Below are positions 1-7,347 of a stretch of 29,300 nt of DNA, one piece after another (position 1 is the stretch's first letter; every line of letters begins with the position of its first letter). Made by a program: the position numbers and the translations under genes. The DNA is from Euzebyaceae bacterium (GTDB lineage: Bacteria > Actinomycetota > Nitriliruptoria > Euzebyales > Egibacteraceae): NCBI GenBank assembly GCA_013696915.1, contig JACCXR010000097.1, positions 1 to 29,300 on the forward strand. The letters run 5' to 3'. The notes under the pieces are model-generated. The model made no database searches and was not told where the DNA came from. It saw only the letters and a program-made list of their open reading frames with translations.

Positions 1-319
1 GACGAGGGCGTCCCGGTGCCACTGCACCCCGCATGGTTCCACTCCCTCACGTCGGCCTCACGTCGGCGACATTCATCACCGAGGCGGGCCTCCTCGATGT
101 CGTCCTCCGCCCAGACGGACCTCCGCGGTTATGGGCCTCTGCGGGCGAGTTCGCAGCCGATCGAGGTCTACGGGATGCGGGTCCAGGTCGCCGCACTCGC
201 CGACATCATCCGCAGCAAGGAGGCCGCTGACCGACAAGGATCGAGCGGCCCTCGGGACCCTGCGCGCCCTGGAGCAGGAGCTCCGAGGCGCCTCCGGAGA
301 CCCACCGACGGGCTCCTGA
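1..319 (+). pseudogene. nucleotidyltransferase-like gene remnant (5' end outside window)
   Basis: Three reading frames must be joined to read one protein. Frame 1 gives GVPVPLHPAWFHSLTSA up to about 56, frame 3 gives SATFITEAGLLDVVLRPDG to about 120, frame 1 again gives RGYGPLRASSQPIEVYGMR and VAALADIIRSKEAADR to about 231, and frame 2 gives KDRAALGTLRALEQELRG to the stop at 317-319. The pattern 'DxV.RP.G ... VA.L.DIIRSKEAA.RPKDRAAL..L' is what I know from small actinobacterial nucleotidyltransferase-superfamily proteins, often annotated as hypothetical or antitoxin-like. The first shift is an exact 11-bp tandem duplication, the second fits one extra C near 120, and the third fits a 2-base loss near 232 (DR-PKDR). 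Three independent lesions make a dead gene much more likely than sequencing error. The family call rests on the C-terminal motif only. Confidence 0.6.
46..67 (+). repeat. 11-bp perfect tandem duplication
   Basis: CTCACGTCGGC occurs at 46-56 and again at 57-67 with no spacer. Removing one copy restores a continuous frame across the remnant (…HSLTSATFITE…), so this duplication is itself a frame-breaking lesion. Confidence 0.9.
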
Positions 320-737
320 CCCGTGGAGCGCCGATGCTCGTCCGAGGCGAATTCTCAGTGACCTCCGTGGCGGTGGTCTCGCAGCGACCGCCCATGGATG
401 CTGATCCGTGGGCGTGCCGACGGGGAGTCAGCACGCACTGAGCCGGCGGGCGGCTACGCCTTGTGACGAGGGTCGCGGCGATCCTCGTCGCGCGGTCGAA
501 GCGGTCGGCCAGGGTGCGGAGGCAGGCGACGAGCTCGGGGGTAGGCCGTGTCCGTCATGATTTCGAGAAGGCCAGACGCTGCGGTCAGGATCTGACCTAT
601 AGCCCGGATACGGTCCCGCCGGGAGGCGCCGCCGGCTGTGGCCGCTGGCGGCAACCTGCCGGCAGATCGATCCGCGACCGATGAGTCCCGCCGCGCCCGG
701 CGGTCTTGGTCGGAGGACTGAGGAACGGGAGGACAGA
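320..737. other. gene-poor stretch, possible minus-strand remnant
   Basis: No convincing intact gene lies between the remnant stop and the exporter. It holds one copy of a palindromic dispersed repeat (351-396, listed separately). On the minus strand about 654-460 there is protein-like sequence: RRDRIRAIGQILTAASGLLE followed by IMTDTAY and, after removing one C from a C5 run near 540, PELVACLRTLADRFDRATRI. This could be the relic of a small helical protein, but I do not recognise the family and the reading depends on one assumed frameshift. The sequence at 600-720 contains nothing else I can name. Confidence 0.3.
351..396 (+). repeat. palindromic dispersed repeat, copy 1
   Basis: ATTCTCAGTGACCTC…GCAGCGACCGCCC-ATGG matches the reverse complement of 15050-15092 with about five mismatches and two 1-base indels over roughly 45 bp. 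The core can fold, pairing GGCGGT with ACCGCC around CTCGCAG-type loops. The copy lies outside any intact gene, just after a dead gene. REP-like in size and structure; no encoded transposase is seen. Confidence 0.6.
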
Positions 738-818
738 ATGAACGAGAAGCCTAGGGCCCGCTTCACCCGGGTGGGGACGATGTGCTTGGTGGAAGGTGGG
801 ATTTCATGGCCGACATGA
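738..818 (+). CDS. possible 26-aa leader peptide upstream of the exporter
   Basis: ATG at 738 is preceded by GGGAGGA (727-733) at 4-nt spacing, a better ribosome binding site than the one before the exporter ATPase. The frame runs 26 codons (MNEKPRARFTRVGTMCLVEG, then GISWPT) and stops at 816-818, which is 12 bases inside the ATPase gene starting at 806 in another frame. Such an arrangement would let translation of the short ORF couple to, or gate, ATPase translation. No family is recognised. The alternative is that it marks the beginning of a truncated gene, or is chance. Confidence 0.3.
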   Translation: MNEKPRARFTRVGTMCLVEGGISWPT

Positions 819-1831
819 TCAGGGCGACCGGCCTGGTCAAGCGCTACGGGCAGGTCACGGCCCTCGACGGGCTCGACCTGGCCGTGCCCGAGGGTACCGT
901 CCTGGCTCTGTTGGGACCGAACGGCGCCGGCAAGACGACCGCGGTACGCATCCTCACCACGCTGCTGGAGCCGGATGCCGGCTCTGCCGAGGTCGCGGGC
1001 ATCGACGTGCGCACGGATCCCGGCGGGGTGCGCGAGCGCATCGGCCTGTCCGGCCAGTACGCGGCGGTGGACGAGTACCTCACCGGCTTCGAGAACCTCG
1101 ACATGGTCGGGCGTCTCTACCAGCTCGGCCGGCAGCGATCGCGGACGCGCGCCCGGGAGTTGCTGGAGCGCTTCGACCTGTCCGAGGCCGGCGACCGGCC
1201 GGTCAAGACCTACTCGGGCGGCATGCGACGCAGGCTCGACCTGGCCGCGGCGCTGGTGGCGCAGCCGACCGTGCTGTTCCTCGACGAGCCCACCACCGGC
1301 CTGGACCCGCGCGGCCGCTCCGACATGTGGGAGGTCATCCGGGAACTGGTCCGCAGCGGAAGGACGCTGCTGCTGACCACCCAGTACCTGGAGGAGGCCG
1401 ACCGGCTCGCGGACGACATCATCGTGATCGACCGCGGCCGGGTGATCGCCCAGGGCGACGCGGACCAGCTCAAGGCCCAGGTCGGCGGCGAGCGGATCGA
1501 GCTGGTCGTCCAGCAGGCGTCGGACGTGCCGCTGGCACGTTCCGTGCTCGCCGAGCTGGCGGTCGGTGAGGTGCAGGTCGACGAGCACAGCCGCAAGCTC
1601 ACCGCCCCCGTCACCGGGGGGACCGGCGTGCTCATGGCGGCCCTCGGCCGGCTGGACGCGAACGGGATCGCCCTGTTGGACTTCGGGCTGCGGCGCCCGA
1701 CCCTGGACGACGTCTTCCTGACGCTGACCGGCCACGCGGCCGAGCCGGCCGCCACTGACAGCGCGGACCACACCCAGCCTGACGCCGAGCCCGGCGCCGG
1801 CAGGACCCGAGACCAGGAGCCCGCCCGATGA
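806..1831 (+). CDS. DrrA-type ABC exporter ATP-binding protein
   Basis: 341-residue cytoplasmic ATPase that would power export of a hydrophobic compound with the permease downstream. Walker A GPNGAGKTT lies at 37-45, the signature YSGGM at 136-140, Walker B VLFLDEP at 156-162, and TTQYLEEAD at 191-199 with Gln in place of the usual H-loop His, as is common in the daunorubicin-resistance (DrrA) subfamily. The C-terminal region about 215-310 contains DFGLRRPTLDDVFLTLTG, the DrrA/CcmA-type accessory domain ending. Start 806 is chosen over the in-frame ATG at 782 because GGAAGG (791-796) sits 9 nt before it and homologues begin near MIRATGLVKRYG. The stop overlaps the permease start (ATGA). The substrate cannot be read from sequence; no adjacent biosynthetic cluster or intact TetR/PadR regulator is seen. 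Confidence 0.93.
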   Translation: MADMIRATGLVKRYGQVTALDGLDLAVPEGTVLALLGPNGAGKTTAVRILTTLLEPDAGSAEVAGIDVRTDPGGVRERIGLSGQYAAVDEYLTGFENLDMVGRLYQLGRQRSRTRARELLERFDLSEAGDRPVKTYSGGMRRRLDLAAALVAQPTVLFLDEPTTGLDPRGRSDMWEVIRELVRSGRTLLLTTQYLEEADRLADDIIVIDRGRVIAQGDADQLKAQVGGERIELVVQQASDVPLARSVLAELAVGEVQVDEHSRKLTAPVTGGTGVLMAALGRLDANGIALLDFGLRRPTLDDVFLTLTGHAAEPAATDSADHTQPDAEPGAGRTRDQEPAR

Positions 1832-2631
1832 ACCAGGTGCTGCACGCCTTCGCCGACGGCGCCGTGGTCGCCAAGCGCAACCTCATCAAGATCAAGCGGG
1901 TGCCCGACCTCCTGGTGTTCACGACGCTGTCGCCGATCATGTTCGTGCTGCTGTTCGCCTACATCTTCGGCAGCAGCATCGAGGTCCCGGGGGTGAACTA
2001 CCGGGAGTTCCTCATCGCCGGCATCTTCGCCCAGACGGTGATCTTCGGCGCCACCTTCACGGGCGCGGGCCTGGCCGACGACATCCAGAAGGGGATCATC
2101 GACCGCTTCCGGTCCCTGCCGATGTCGCAGTCCGCGGTGCTCATGGGCCGCACGGCCAGCGACATCTTCTACAACGTGCTGACGATCGTGGTGATGTCGC
2201 TGACCGGCCTGATCGTGGGCTGGCGGATCCGGACGTCGCTGCTGGAGGCGCTGGCCGGGTTCCTTCTGCTGCTGCTGTTCGCCTACGCGATCTCGTGGGT
2301 GATGGCGTACGTGGGACTGCTGGTGCCGAGCCCGGAGGTCATCAACAACGCCTCGTTCATCGTGATCTTCCCGCTCACGTTCATCGCCACCACCTTCGTG
2401 CCGTCGGAGAACCTCCCGACCGTCCTGCGGGTCATCGCCGAATGGAACCCGGTCTCGTCCGTGGCACAGGCGGCGCGGGAACTGTTCGGCAACACCAACC
2501 CCGCCTTCCCGCCCCCGGACGTGTGGTCGCTGCGGAACCCGGTGCTCTACACGCTGATCTGGGTGGCCATCATCCTGGCCGTCTTCGTCCCGCTCGCCGT
2601 GCGGCAGTACAAGCGCGCCGCGACGCGCTGA
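1828..2631 (+). CDS. DrrB-type ABC-2 exporter permease
   Basis: 267-residue integral membrane protein of the ABC-2 transporter family. About six hydrophobic segments are visible (for example LLVFTTLSPIMFVLLFAYIF near 30-50, VLTIVVMSLTGLIVGW near 115-130, LAGFLLLLLFAYAISWVMAY near 140-160, IVIFPLTFIATTFV near 178-191 and TLIWVAIILAVFVPLAV near 240-258). The motif GIIDRFRSLPMSQSAVLMGR (near 90-108) is the characteristic cytoplasmic coupling region of DrrB-like permeases. ATG overlaps the ATPase stop by four bases, so the two are translationally coupled and should form one exporter. Length matches the family (about 250-290). Substrate unknown. Confidence 0.92.
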   Translation: MNQVLHAFADGAVVAKRNLIKIKRVPDLLVFTTLSPIMFVLLFAYIFGSSIEVPGVNYREFLIAGIFAQTVIFGATFTGAGLADDIQKGIIDRFRSLPMSQSAVLMGRTASDIFYNVLTIVVMSLTGLIVGWRIRTSLLEALAGFLLLLLFAYAISWVMAYVGLLVPSPEVINNASFIVIFPLTFIATTFVPSENLPTVLRVIAEWNPVSSVAQAARELFGNTNPAFPPPDVWSLRNPVLYTLIWVAIILAVFVPLAVRQYKRAATR

Positions 2632-2642
2632 GCCCGGCCGGC

Positions 2643-2675
2643 GCCGGCGAGGCCCGACGGTCTGGCGTCGCCGGC
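2643..2675. terminator. hairpin between exporter and converging small gene
   Basis: GCCGGCGA (2643-2650) pairs perfectly with TCGCCGGC (2668-2675) across a 17-nt loop. It sits 12 bases after the permease stop in a convergent junction and could terminate from either side. No T-tract, as usual for GC-rich actinobacterial terminators. Confidence 0.35.
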
Positions 2676-2701
2676 CGACCCGCCCTGCGCGGGCCGAAGG
2701 C

Positions 2702-2824
2702 TCAGCTGGACCGGTCGCGCCGGCTCTTGGTCTCCTTCTTCTCCCGCTTCGCGTCGCGCTTCTCCTTCTGGGTCTTCGACGCGGCCGTCTTGGTGCTCTT
2801 GGTGCCCTTGTCCTTGCTGGCCAT
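2702..2824 (-). CDS. small highly basic Lys/Arg-rich protein
   Basis: 40-residue protein starting MASKDKGTKSTKTAASKTQ, with 14 Lys and 6 Arg and no hydrophobic segment. An excellent Shine-Dalgarno (AAGGAGGGA, 4 nt before ATG) decides the start at 2824; the longer reading to 2887 lacks one. Short Lys-rich proteins with a similar MAxKDKGxK beginning are common as hypothetical proteins in actinobacteria. Composition suggests an unstructured nucleic-acid- or ribosome-associated peptide, but that is inference only. It converges with the exporter operon and is transcribed with or ahead of nothing obvious. Confidence 0.7.
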   Translation of the reverse strand: MASKDKGTKSTKTAASKTQKEKRDAKREKKETKSRRDRSS

Positions 2825-2914
2825 GAGGTCCCTCCTTCGTCCCGTCCCGGTGGCGGCGGACCCACTATCCCACGCAATCGCCACCACGTCTCGCGAACAC
2901 CGCTGCGGGATCGC

Positions 2915-3726
2915 TCAGCGGGCGGCGGAGACCAGCAGCGAGGCGAAGGGCGCCGCCACCGAACCGTCCGCCGCCATGTGGGGAGCCAGCCGTTCGACCA
3001 TCAGGGCGCCGACCGCCTCGAGACCGTCGGTCCGGGTGCGGGCCACGACCGCGCCCCACGGAAGCGCCTGCAGGTGGCCGACGGCGTACTCGGCGAGCCG
3101 GAGCAGCCGGATCTCGACGGTCACCTCGTGGACGCAAACGTCCCGGAGACCAGCCGCCGAGAGGGCCCGGTGATCCGATCGGCCGGGAAGCCGAAGGCGC
3201 CCTCGAACGACGTCACGGCCTGGGCGCCGACGATCTGGCGGATCGCGAGGAACTGGGCCTCGAAGTAGGGGGAACGCTCCAGCGGCGACCACACCGTCAC
3301 CGCCACGCGGGCCCCCGGGCGGCTGACGCGGGCCGCCTCCGTCGTGGCGGCGGCGACATCGGGGAAGAACTGCAGCCCCTGCTGGCACACGACGGCGTCG
3401 AACTCGCCGTCTCCGAACGGCAGACGGTCGGCGGGGGCCTGGCGCCACTCGACCGCGGCCGGGAGACCCGAGGACTCCCGTGCCGCCACGGTCAGCATGC
3501 CGGCGTTGACGTCCACCCCGGTCACCCGGCCACCGGGCCCGACGAGCCGGGCCGCGGCCCGGGCCGCGAAGCCCGTTCCGCAGGCGAGGTCGAGGACGAC
3601 CGACCCCGGCGCGAGTCACAGCTCCTCGACGGCGGCCCGCACGAACGGCGCCATGATCGGGGCGACGAACTGCTCGTAGCGGTCGGCGGCGCGGCCTTCG
3701 AGTTGAAAGCCGGGCTCCTTCCGCAT
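2915..3726 (-). pseudogene. SAM-dependent methyltransferase, nonsense + frameshift
   Basis: Reading from ATG at 3726 (GGAGGG about 8 nt upstream) gives MRKEPGFQLEGRAADRYEQF and continues for 36 codons to VEEL, then an in-frame TGA (3616-3618). The same frame continues as LAPGSVVLDLACGTGFAARA, the class I methyltransferase SAM-binding motif I, and then VTGVDVNAGML (motif II) and ADRLPFGDGEFDAVVCQQG (motif IV region). Near 3164-3170 one G appears missing: the frame would end after GPSRRLVSGTFASTR, while the next frame continues sensibly as ALSAAGLRDVCVHEVTVEIR to SLLVSAAR and the stop at 2915. Repaired, the protein would be about 270 residues, normal for UbiE-like methyltransferases. CGA (Arg) to TGA would explain the stop. 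Two lesions argue for real inactivation. Substrate unknown. Confidence 0.8.
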
Positions 3727-3764
3727 GGCAGTTCCCTCCCCCGCATCGTGAGCCGGCGGCCCTG

Positions 3765-4289
3765 TCACAGCGCTGTCTCCCCCGGCAGCTGCTGCCAATC
3801 GTGCCATGACAGGTCGACGCCGATGAAGCGCGGCGCCTCCAGGGGCCACTGCTCACGCAGCCAGCGCGGCACCTCCCGGCGCAGCGCCTCCTCCAGCGGC
3901 CCCCCGAGCTCCTCCTCGGTCACCCACCACGAGACGTCGGCGGCCGCGCCCGGCCGGTCCGTGGGGTCGACGTAGACGCACCCCTTCAACGTCGTCTCGG
4001 CGGCGTCGAAGACCGCGTAGTTGAAGGACTCGTTGCGCTGCATCTCCTCGGCGTGGCGCTCGAGGTCGGACAGGTCCTCCTCGCGGGTCATATCGGCCGG
4101 CGGCCAGCCCCACACGTCCCCGAAGATCGCCCACAGCCGCGGCTGGTTGGCCATCACGGTCGGGTAGTCGATGTCGATGTCCGCGGCGCGGATCTGCCGC
4201 AGGTGGTCGCCGGTGGACAGGTCCAGCCGCGCGGGCGCCTCGAAGTCCTCGGGCAGCCAGCCGCCGGCGTCCTGCGCCGGGCCGGTCAC
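3765..4289 (-). CDS. GNAT-like acetyltransferase family protein
   Basis: 174-residue soluble protein. The order of features, WxxxxMTREEDLSDLERHAEEM (roughly 62-84), FNYAVFDAAETTLKGCVYVDP (94-114), DVSWWVTEEELGG (123-135) and a terminal region rich in Trp, resembles actinobacterial GNAT-fold proteins in which 'xGCVYIDP' is the central beta strand preceding the acetyl-CoA site. The classical R/QxxGxG/A pyrophosphate-binding motif is not evident, so catalysis is uncertain. GTG start at 4289 overlaps the TGA of the upstream oxidoreductase gene (GTGA), implying an operon with that gene, which is itself frameshifted. Substrate unknown. Confidence 0.65.
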   Translation of the reverse strand: MTGPAQDAGGWLPEDFEAPARLDLSTGDHLRQIRAADIDIDYPTVMANQPRLWAIFGDVWGWPPADMTREEDLSDLERHAEEMQRNESFNYAVFDAAETTLKGCVYVDPTDRPGAAADVSWWVTEEELGGPLEEALRREVPRWLREQWPLEAPRFIGVDLSWHDWQQLPGETAL

Positions 4290-5148
4290 AGCACGACGCC
4301 GGCGAGCAGGTCCACCTGGTCGGGGTCGGACACGGTCGGGTCGAGGATGAACTCGTCGACGCCGATGGCGGCGAAGCCCTCGACCGCGCCCTTGATGGCG
4401 TCCGGCGACCGCAGGGCGCTGCCGGCGATCATCTCGGCGATGCCGGCCCCCATCGGCTCGTAGTAGTCGAGCAGGTAGGCCCGCGACCGCTCCAGCGTGT
4501 CGCCGAGCGAGAAGTACGCGAGCGCCACGATCCTCGGCTCGCCGTCACGGCCTCCGTCCCGCCACGCCGCCCGGACCTTGGAGATCATGTCCCGGGTGAC
4601 GTCGAGCGGCGCGCCGCCCGCGGTCCAGCCGTCGCCGAACTCGACGACCCGGCGGACCGCCGCATCGGACATCCCGCCGATGAGGATCGGGATCCCCCCC
4701 TCCTGCACGAGCGGTGGGCTGACCGGCTTGGTCCCCGGCAAGAGCGGCTCACCCGCCCAGGCGATCCGGAGGTCCTTCAGCTGCTGTCCAGTCGCCGCCC
4801 GCGGTGGTCGAAGTCCCGGCCGGTCAGCTGATAGTCGGCCGCCCGCCACCCGGGTGCCACGGCCAGCGTGAGCCGCCCGCCGGTCAACTGGTCGACGCTG
4901 GCCGCCTGCTTGGCCAGCTCTGCGCTGCTGCGGGTCGGCGCGAGCAGGACGTTCGGCATGAAGCGGATCCGCTGCGTGACCGCCCCCGCCGCCGCGAAGA
5001 CGGTCAGCTCCTCGTAACCCGGGAACGACACGCAGCCGATCGTCGCGAGGCTCGAGAAGCCCGCCGCATCCGCCCTGCGCGCCCAGTCGAGCAGTTGCCC
5101 CCCGGTTGTGCCCGGCACGCTGTTGGGAAGGCCGATACCGATGTCCAT
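4286..5148 (-). pseudogene. luciferase-like F420-dependent oxidoreductase, frameshifted
   Basis: ATG at 5148 with AAGGAA upstream opens MDIGIGLPNSVPGTTGGQLL, the typical LLM-class beginning, and runs through ADAAGFSSLATIG, RIRFMPNVLLAPTRSSAELA and LTLAVAPGWRAADYQLTGRD to GRRLD, then SS and a stop at 4777. The other frame picks up exactly there with QQLKDLRIAWAGEP and continues GGIPILIGGMSDAAVRRV, FGDGWTAGGAPLD and ends at 4286. Restoring one C (GAC-CAG-CAG-CTG) near 4787-4790 gives an uninterrupted ~287-residue protein of normal family length. Members reduce or oxidise substrates with F420 or FMN in the cytoplasm. One lesion only, so a sequencing error remains possible. The 3' part overlaps the GNAT-like gene start by 4 bases. 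Confidence 0.8.
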
Positions 5149-5220
5149 GTGCTGTTCCTTCGTCAGTGGGGGTGCGCCCTCAGGCGGGCGCGAGGGTGCC
5201 GTCGCCGGACCGGCCGGAGA

Positions 5221-5634
5221 TCACGGTGCCGCCGACCAGCCGCTCCAGCGGGTCACGGTGACGACGACGAGTGCGCCGCCCGGCGGAGCCCGGCGGTAGG
5301 CGGCGTGCCGTTCGGCGAGCACCGCCAGCCCGGGGTGATCCGGGGCGGGCTCGTCGATGACGGCCGCCTCCCCGTCGGCCCGGACCCACCACAGCCGCGA
5401 CCAGTCGGAGTCGTAGTGGTCGGCGAGCAGCGCGCACCGGGGCTCCCGCCGGAGGTTGGCCAGGCGCTGCAGCCGCGGGGTGCGCTTCGGCTTGTGGTCG
5501 ACGACGGTGAAGAGGACGTCGCCGTCGACCGCGAACACGACCGGCACGACGTGCGGCGCGCCGTCGGGTCGGACGGTGGCCAGCCGTGCCACCGGGCTGC
5601 CCGCAAAGCGCCGGCGCGCCTCTGTGGTGTCCAC
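5221..5634 (-). CDS. PPOX-class F420-dependent split-barrel protein (Rv0121-like)
   Basis: 137-residue flavin/deazaflavin-binding split-barrel protein. Features: RRRFAGSPVARLATVRPDGAP (8-28), where the first strands and the 'ATVRPDGxPHVVPV' turn contact the cofactor phosphate; VDHKPKRTPRLQRLANLRRE (45-64), the conserved Lys-rich loop; CALLADHYDSDWSRLWWVRA (68-87); and the C-terminal end RWSGWSAA. This pattern is that of the Rv0121-type PPOX family, predicted to bind F420 and to act on an unknown quinone- or heme-related substrate. The start is GTG at 5634 because no in-frame ATG is available upstream; ribosome binding site is weak (GGCGG). It follows the unknown gene ending at 5660 by 25 bp, same strand. 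Confidence 0.8.
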   Translation of the reverse strand: MDTTEARRRFAGSPVARLATVRPDGAPHVVPVVFAVDGDVLFTVVDHKPKRTPRLQRLANLRREPRCALLADHYDSDWSRLWWVRADGEAAVIDEPAPDHPGLAVLAERHAAYRRAPPGGALVVVTVTRWSGWSAAP

Positions 5635-5659
5635 CGCGTCGAAAGCGCCGCCGGCCCGG

Positions 5660-6184
5660 TCAGCCGCGCAGCCCGCGCTTCGTCGTGACCGGCACGAAGG
5701 ACCAGCCGGCGCCGGTGACGACGGCGACGACCGGGTCCTTCATCTCCGAGACGTCGAAGCGGTAGCTGTACACCTGGCCCCAGTCCAGGGGGTTGACCCC
5801 CGTGAAGGCGTAGCGCGTCCCGAACGACTTCGACCCGAAAGTCCTGCCCTGGAACTTCTCCACCGACAGGGTGAGCTCCGGCACACCCGCCCGCCAGGAC
5901 ACCTCCCACGCCTCCTCGAGCGCGCGCACCTCGTGTTCGCCCTCGTCGAGCAGCAGATGGATCCTGTGCGACTTCTCCAGGCTCGCCTTGGCGAAGATCT
6001 CGTACCAGCGGGCGTCGACGATCTTCCACCGGACCTCGAGGTCAGCCTCGGAGCCGTCGCCGACCGTGAACGGCACGCGCTCGCCGTCCAGGCCCCGCAG
6101 TCGCCGCTCCACCTCGTCGCGCCCCAGCACCGGCGCACCCTCGGCAGGGCGCTTCACGCCCTTGAGCCGATCCAACAGCCCCAT
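5660..6184 (-). CDS. conserved actinobacterial protein of unknown function
   Basis: 174-residue soluble protein beginning MGLLDRLKGVKRPAEGAPVL. I do not recognise a named domain. It is rich in charged and aromatic residues with segments such as LEVRWKIVDARWYEIFAKAS, HLLLDEGEHEVRALEEAWEV and FGTRYAFTGVNPLDWGQVYS, suggesting a compact beta-rich fold. No signal peptide or membrane segment. ATG at 6184 is preferred over GTG at 6199 because GGGAGG lies 5 nt before it. A TAGGAT box at 6220-6215 fits a promoter. The downstream F420-type gene (25 bp gap) may be cotranscribed. Confidence 0.75.
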   Translation of the reverse strand: MGLLDRLKGVKRPAEGAPVLGRDEVERRLRGLDGERVPFTVGDGSEADLEVRWKIVDARWYEIFAKASLEKSHRIHLLLDEGEHEVRALEEAWEVSWRAGVPELTLSVEKFQGRTFGSKSFGTRYAFTGVNPLDWGQVYSYRFDVSEMKDPVVAVVTGAGWSFVPVTTKRGLRG

Positions 6185-6214
6185 GACCGCCTCCCGCACC
6201 GCTCGATCACCGGC

Positions 6215-6220
6215 ATCCTA
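6215..6220 (-). promoter_or_regulatory. -10-like box TAGGAT
   Basis: TAGGAT on the minus strand lies 31 nt before the ATG at 6184, a usual distance for a sigma70-type -10 of an actinobacterial gene with a short leader. No good -35 is visible at 17-18 nt. Confidence 0.35.
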
Positions 6221-6321
6221 CGCCGTCATGCCGAGACGGCCACCGGCAAACCCGGAATGGTTGAACCGGCAACGACGTTGGATGGGAGGTCGGTCCCCGC
6301 CAAGGCGCAACAGGAGCAGCG

Positions 6322-7317
6322 ATGCCAGCCATCACCGTCGAACAGGATGTCACCCTGCCGAGGGTCCCCCGCGTGGATCCCACCGTGCAGCGGGCCCGGC
6401 CCGTGGTGTCGGTCACGACCGCTCCCACCGGATTCGAGGGCGAGGGCTTCCCGGTGCGCCGCGCGTTCGCCGGCGTCGACCTCGCCGCCCTGGACCCCTT
6501 CATCCACATGGACCAGATGGGCGAGGTCGAGTACGCGCCGGGTGAGCCGAAGGGCACGCCGTGGCACCCGCACCGCGGCTTCGAGACCGTGACCTACATC
6601 ATCGACGGGGAGATGGCGCACCAGGACTCGAACGGGGGCGGGGGGCTGATCACCGACGGCGACACCCAGTGGATGACCGCCGGCGCCGGGATCCTGCACA
6701 TCGAGACGCCGCCCGAGCACCTCGTCGCCAGCGGCGGTCTGTTCCACGGCTTCCAGCTGTGGGTGAACCTCCCCCGCACGCACAAGCTCGCAGCGCCGCG
6801 CTATCAGGACATCCGCGCCGGCAAGGTGGGCCTGCTCTCCTCGTCCGACGGCGGCGCGCTGCTGCGGGTCATCGCAGGTGAGGTCGCCGGCCAGGCCGGC
6901 CCCGGCACCACGCACACCCCCATCGCCCTGGTCCACGCCACGCTGAGGCCGGGCGCGTCACTGGCGCTGCCGTGGCGCCGTGACTTCAACGCGCTCGTGT
7001 ACACGCTCGCCGGGCGCGGCGGCGTGGGTCAGGAGCGTCGGCCGATGCGGATGGGCCAGCTCGCCCTCTTCGGGGCCGGCGACACGATCACCGTCACGGC
7101 CGACGAGACGCAGGAGTCGCGCAGCCCCGATCTGGACGTCCTCGTCCTCGGTGGGCGGCCGATCCGCGAGCCGGTCTTCGCCTACGGACCCTTCGTGATG
7201 AACACCAGGGCCGAGGTCCTGCGGGCATTCGAGGACTTCCAGGCGGGCCGCCTGGGCACGATCCCGGCGGCCCACGCGGCCGTCCGCGGATCGTCGCCCG
7301 GCAGCCCGGGGGATTAG
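6322..7317 (+). CDS. pirin family protein
   Basis: 331-residue bicupin of the pirin family. The N-terminal cupin carries the metal ligands seen in pirins: H82 and H84 in PWHPHRGFETVTYI, and H126 and E128 in GAGILHIETP. FPVRRAFAGVDLAALDPFIH (43-62) and MTAGAGILH are family signatures. The C-terminal cupin (about 200-300) includes ALVYTLAGRGG and lacks ligands, as usual. Pirins are cytoplasmic; some have quercetin 2,3-dioxygenase activity, others act as redox-responsive regulators, and the sequence does not tell which. AGGAG 6 nt before ATG supports the start. The C-terminal 30 residues are a loosely conserved Ala/Gly-rich tail. Followed on the same strand by a DoxX gene after 30 bp, consistent with a redox-related pair. 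Confidence 0.92.
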   Translation: MPAITVEQDVTLPRVPRVDPTVQRARPVVSVTTAPTGFEGEGFPVRRAFAGVDLAALDPFIHMDQMGEVEYAPGEPKGTPWHPHRGFETVTYIIDGEMAHQDSNGGGGLITDGDTQWMTAGAGILHIETPPEHLVASGGLFHGFQLWVNLPRTHKLAAPRYQDIRAGKVGLLSSSDGGALLRVIAGEVAGQAGPGTTHTPIALVHATLRPGASLALPWRRDFNALVYTLAGRGGVGQERRPMRMGQLALFGAGDTITVTADETQESRSPDLDVLVLGGRPIREPVFAYGPFVMNTRAEVLRAFEDFQAGRLGTIPAAHAAVRGSSPGSPGD

Positions 7318-7347
7318 GCGGAGCCGGTTCGTGGTAGCGAAGGGCCC

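Noticed and set aside
428..1771. 447-residue open frame antisense to the exporter ATPase
   Set aside because: Runs antisense across a clear ABC ATPase; Arg/Gly/Pro-rich composition is typical of high-GC shadow frames.
3616..3618. Selenocysteine or recoding explanation for the in-frame TGA in the methyltransferase
   Set aside because: The position is in a variable helix before motif I, relatives would have Arg, no SECIS-like structure is evident, and a second frameshift is present.
2915..3856. Single 313-residue open frame on the minus strand covering the methyltransferase
   Set aside because: Only its last ~85 residues read as methyltransferase; the first part is out of frame with the conserved motifs, so it is not one real protein.
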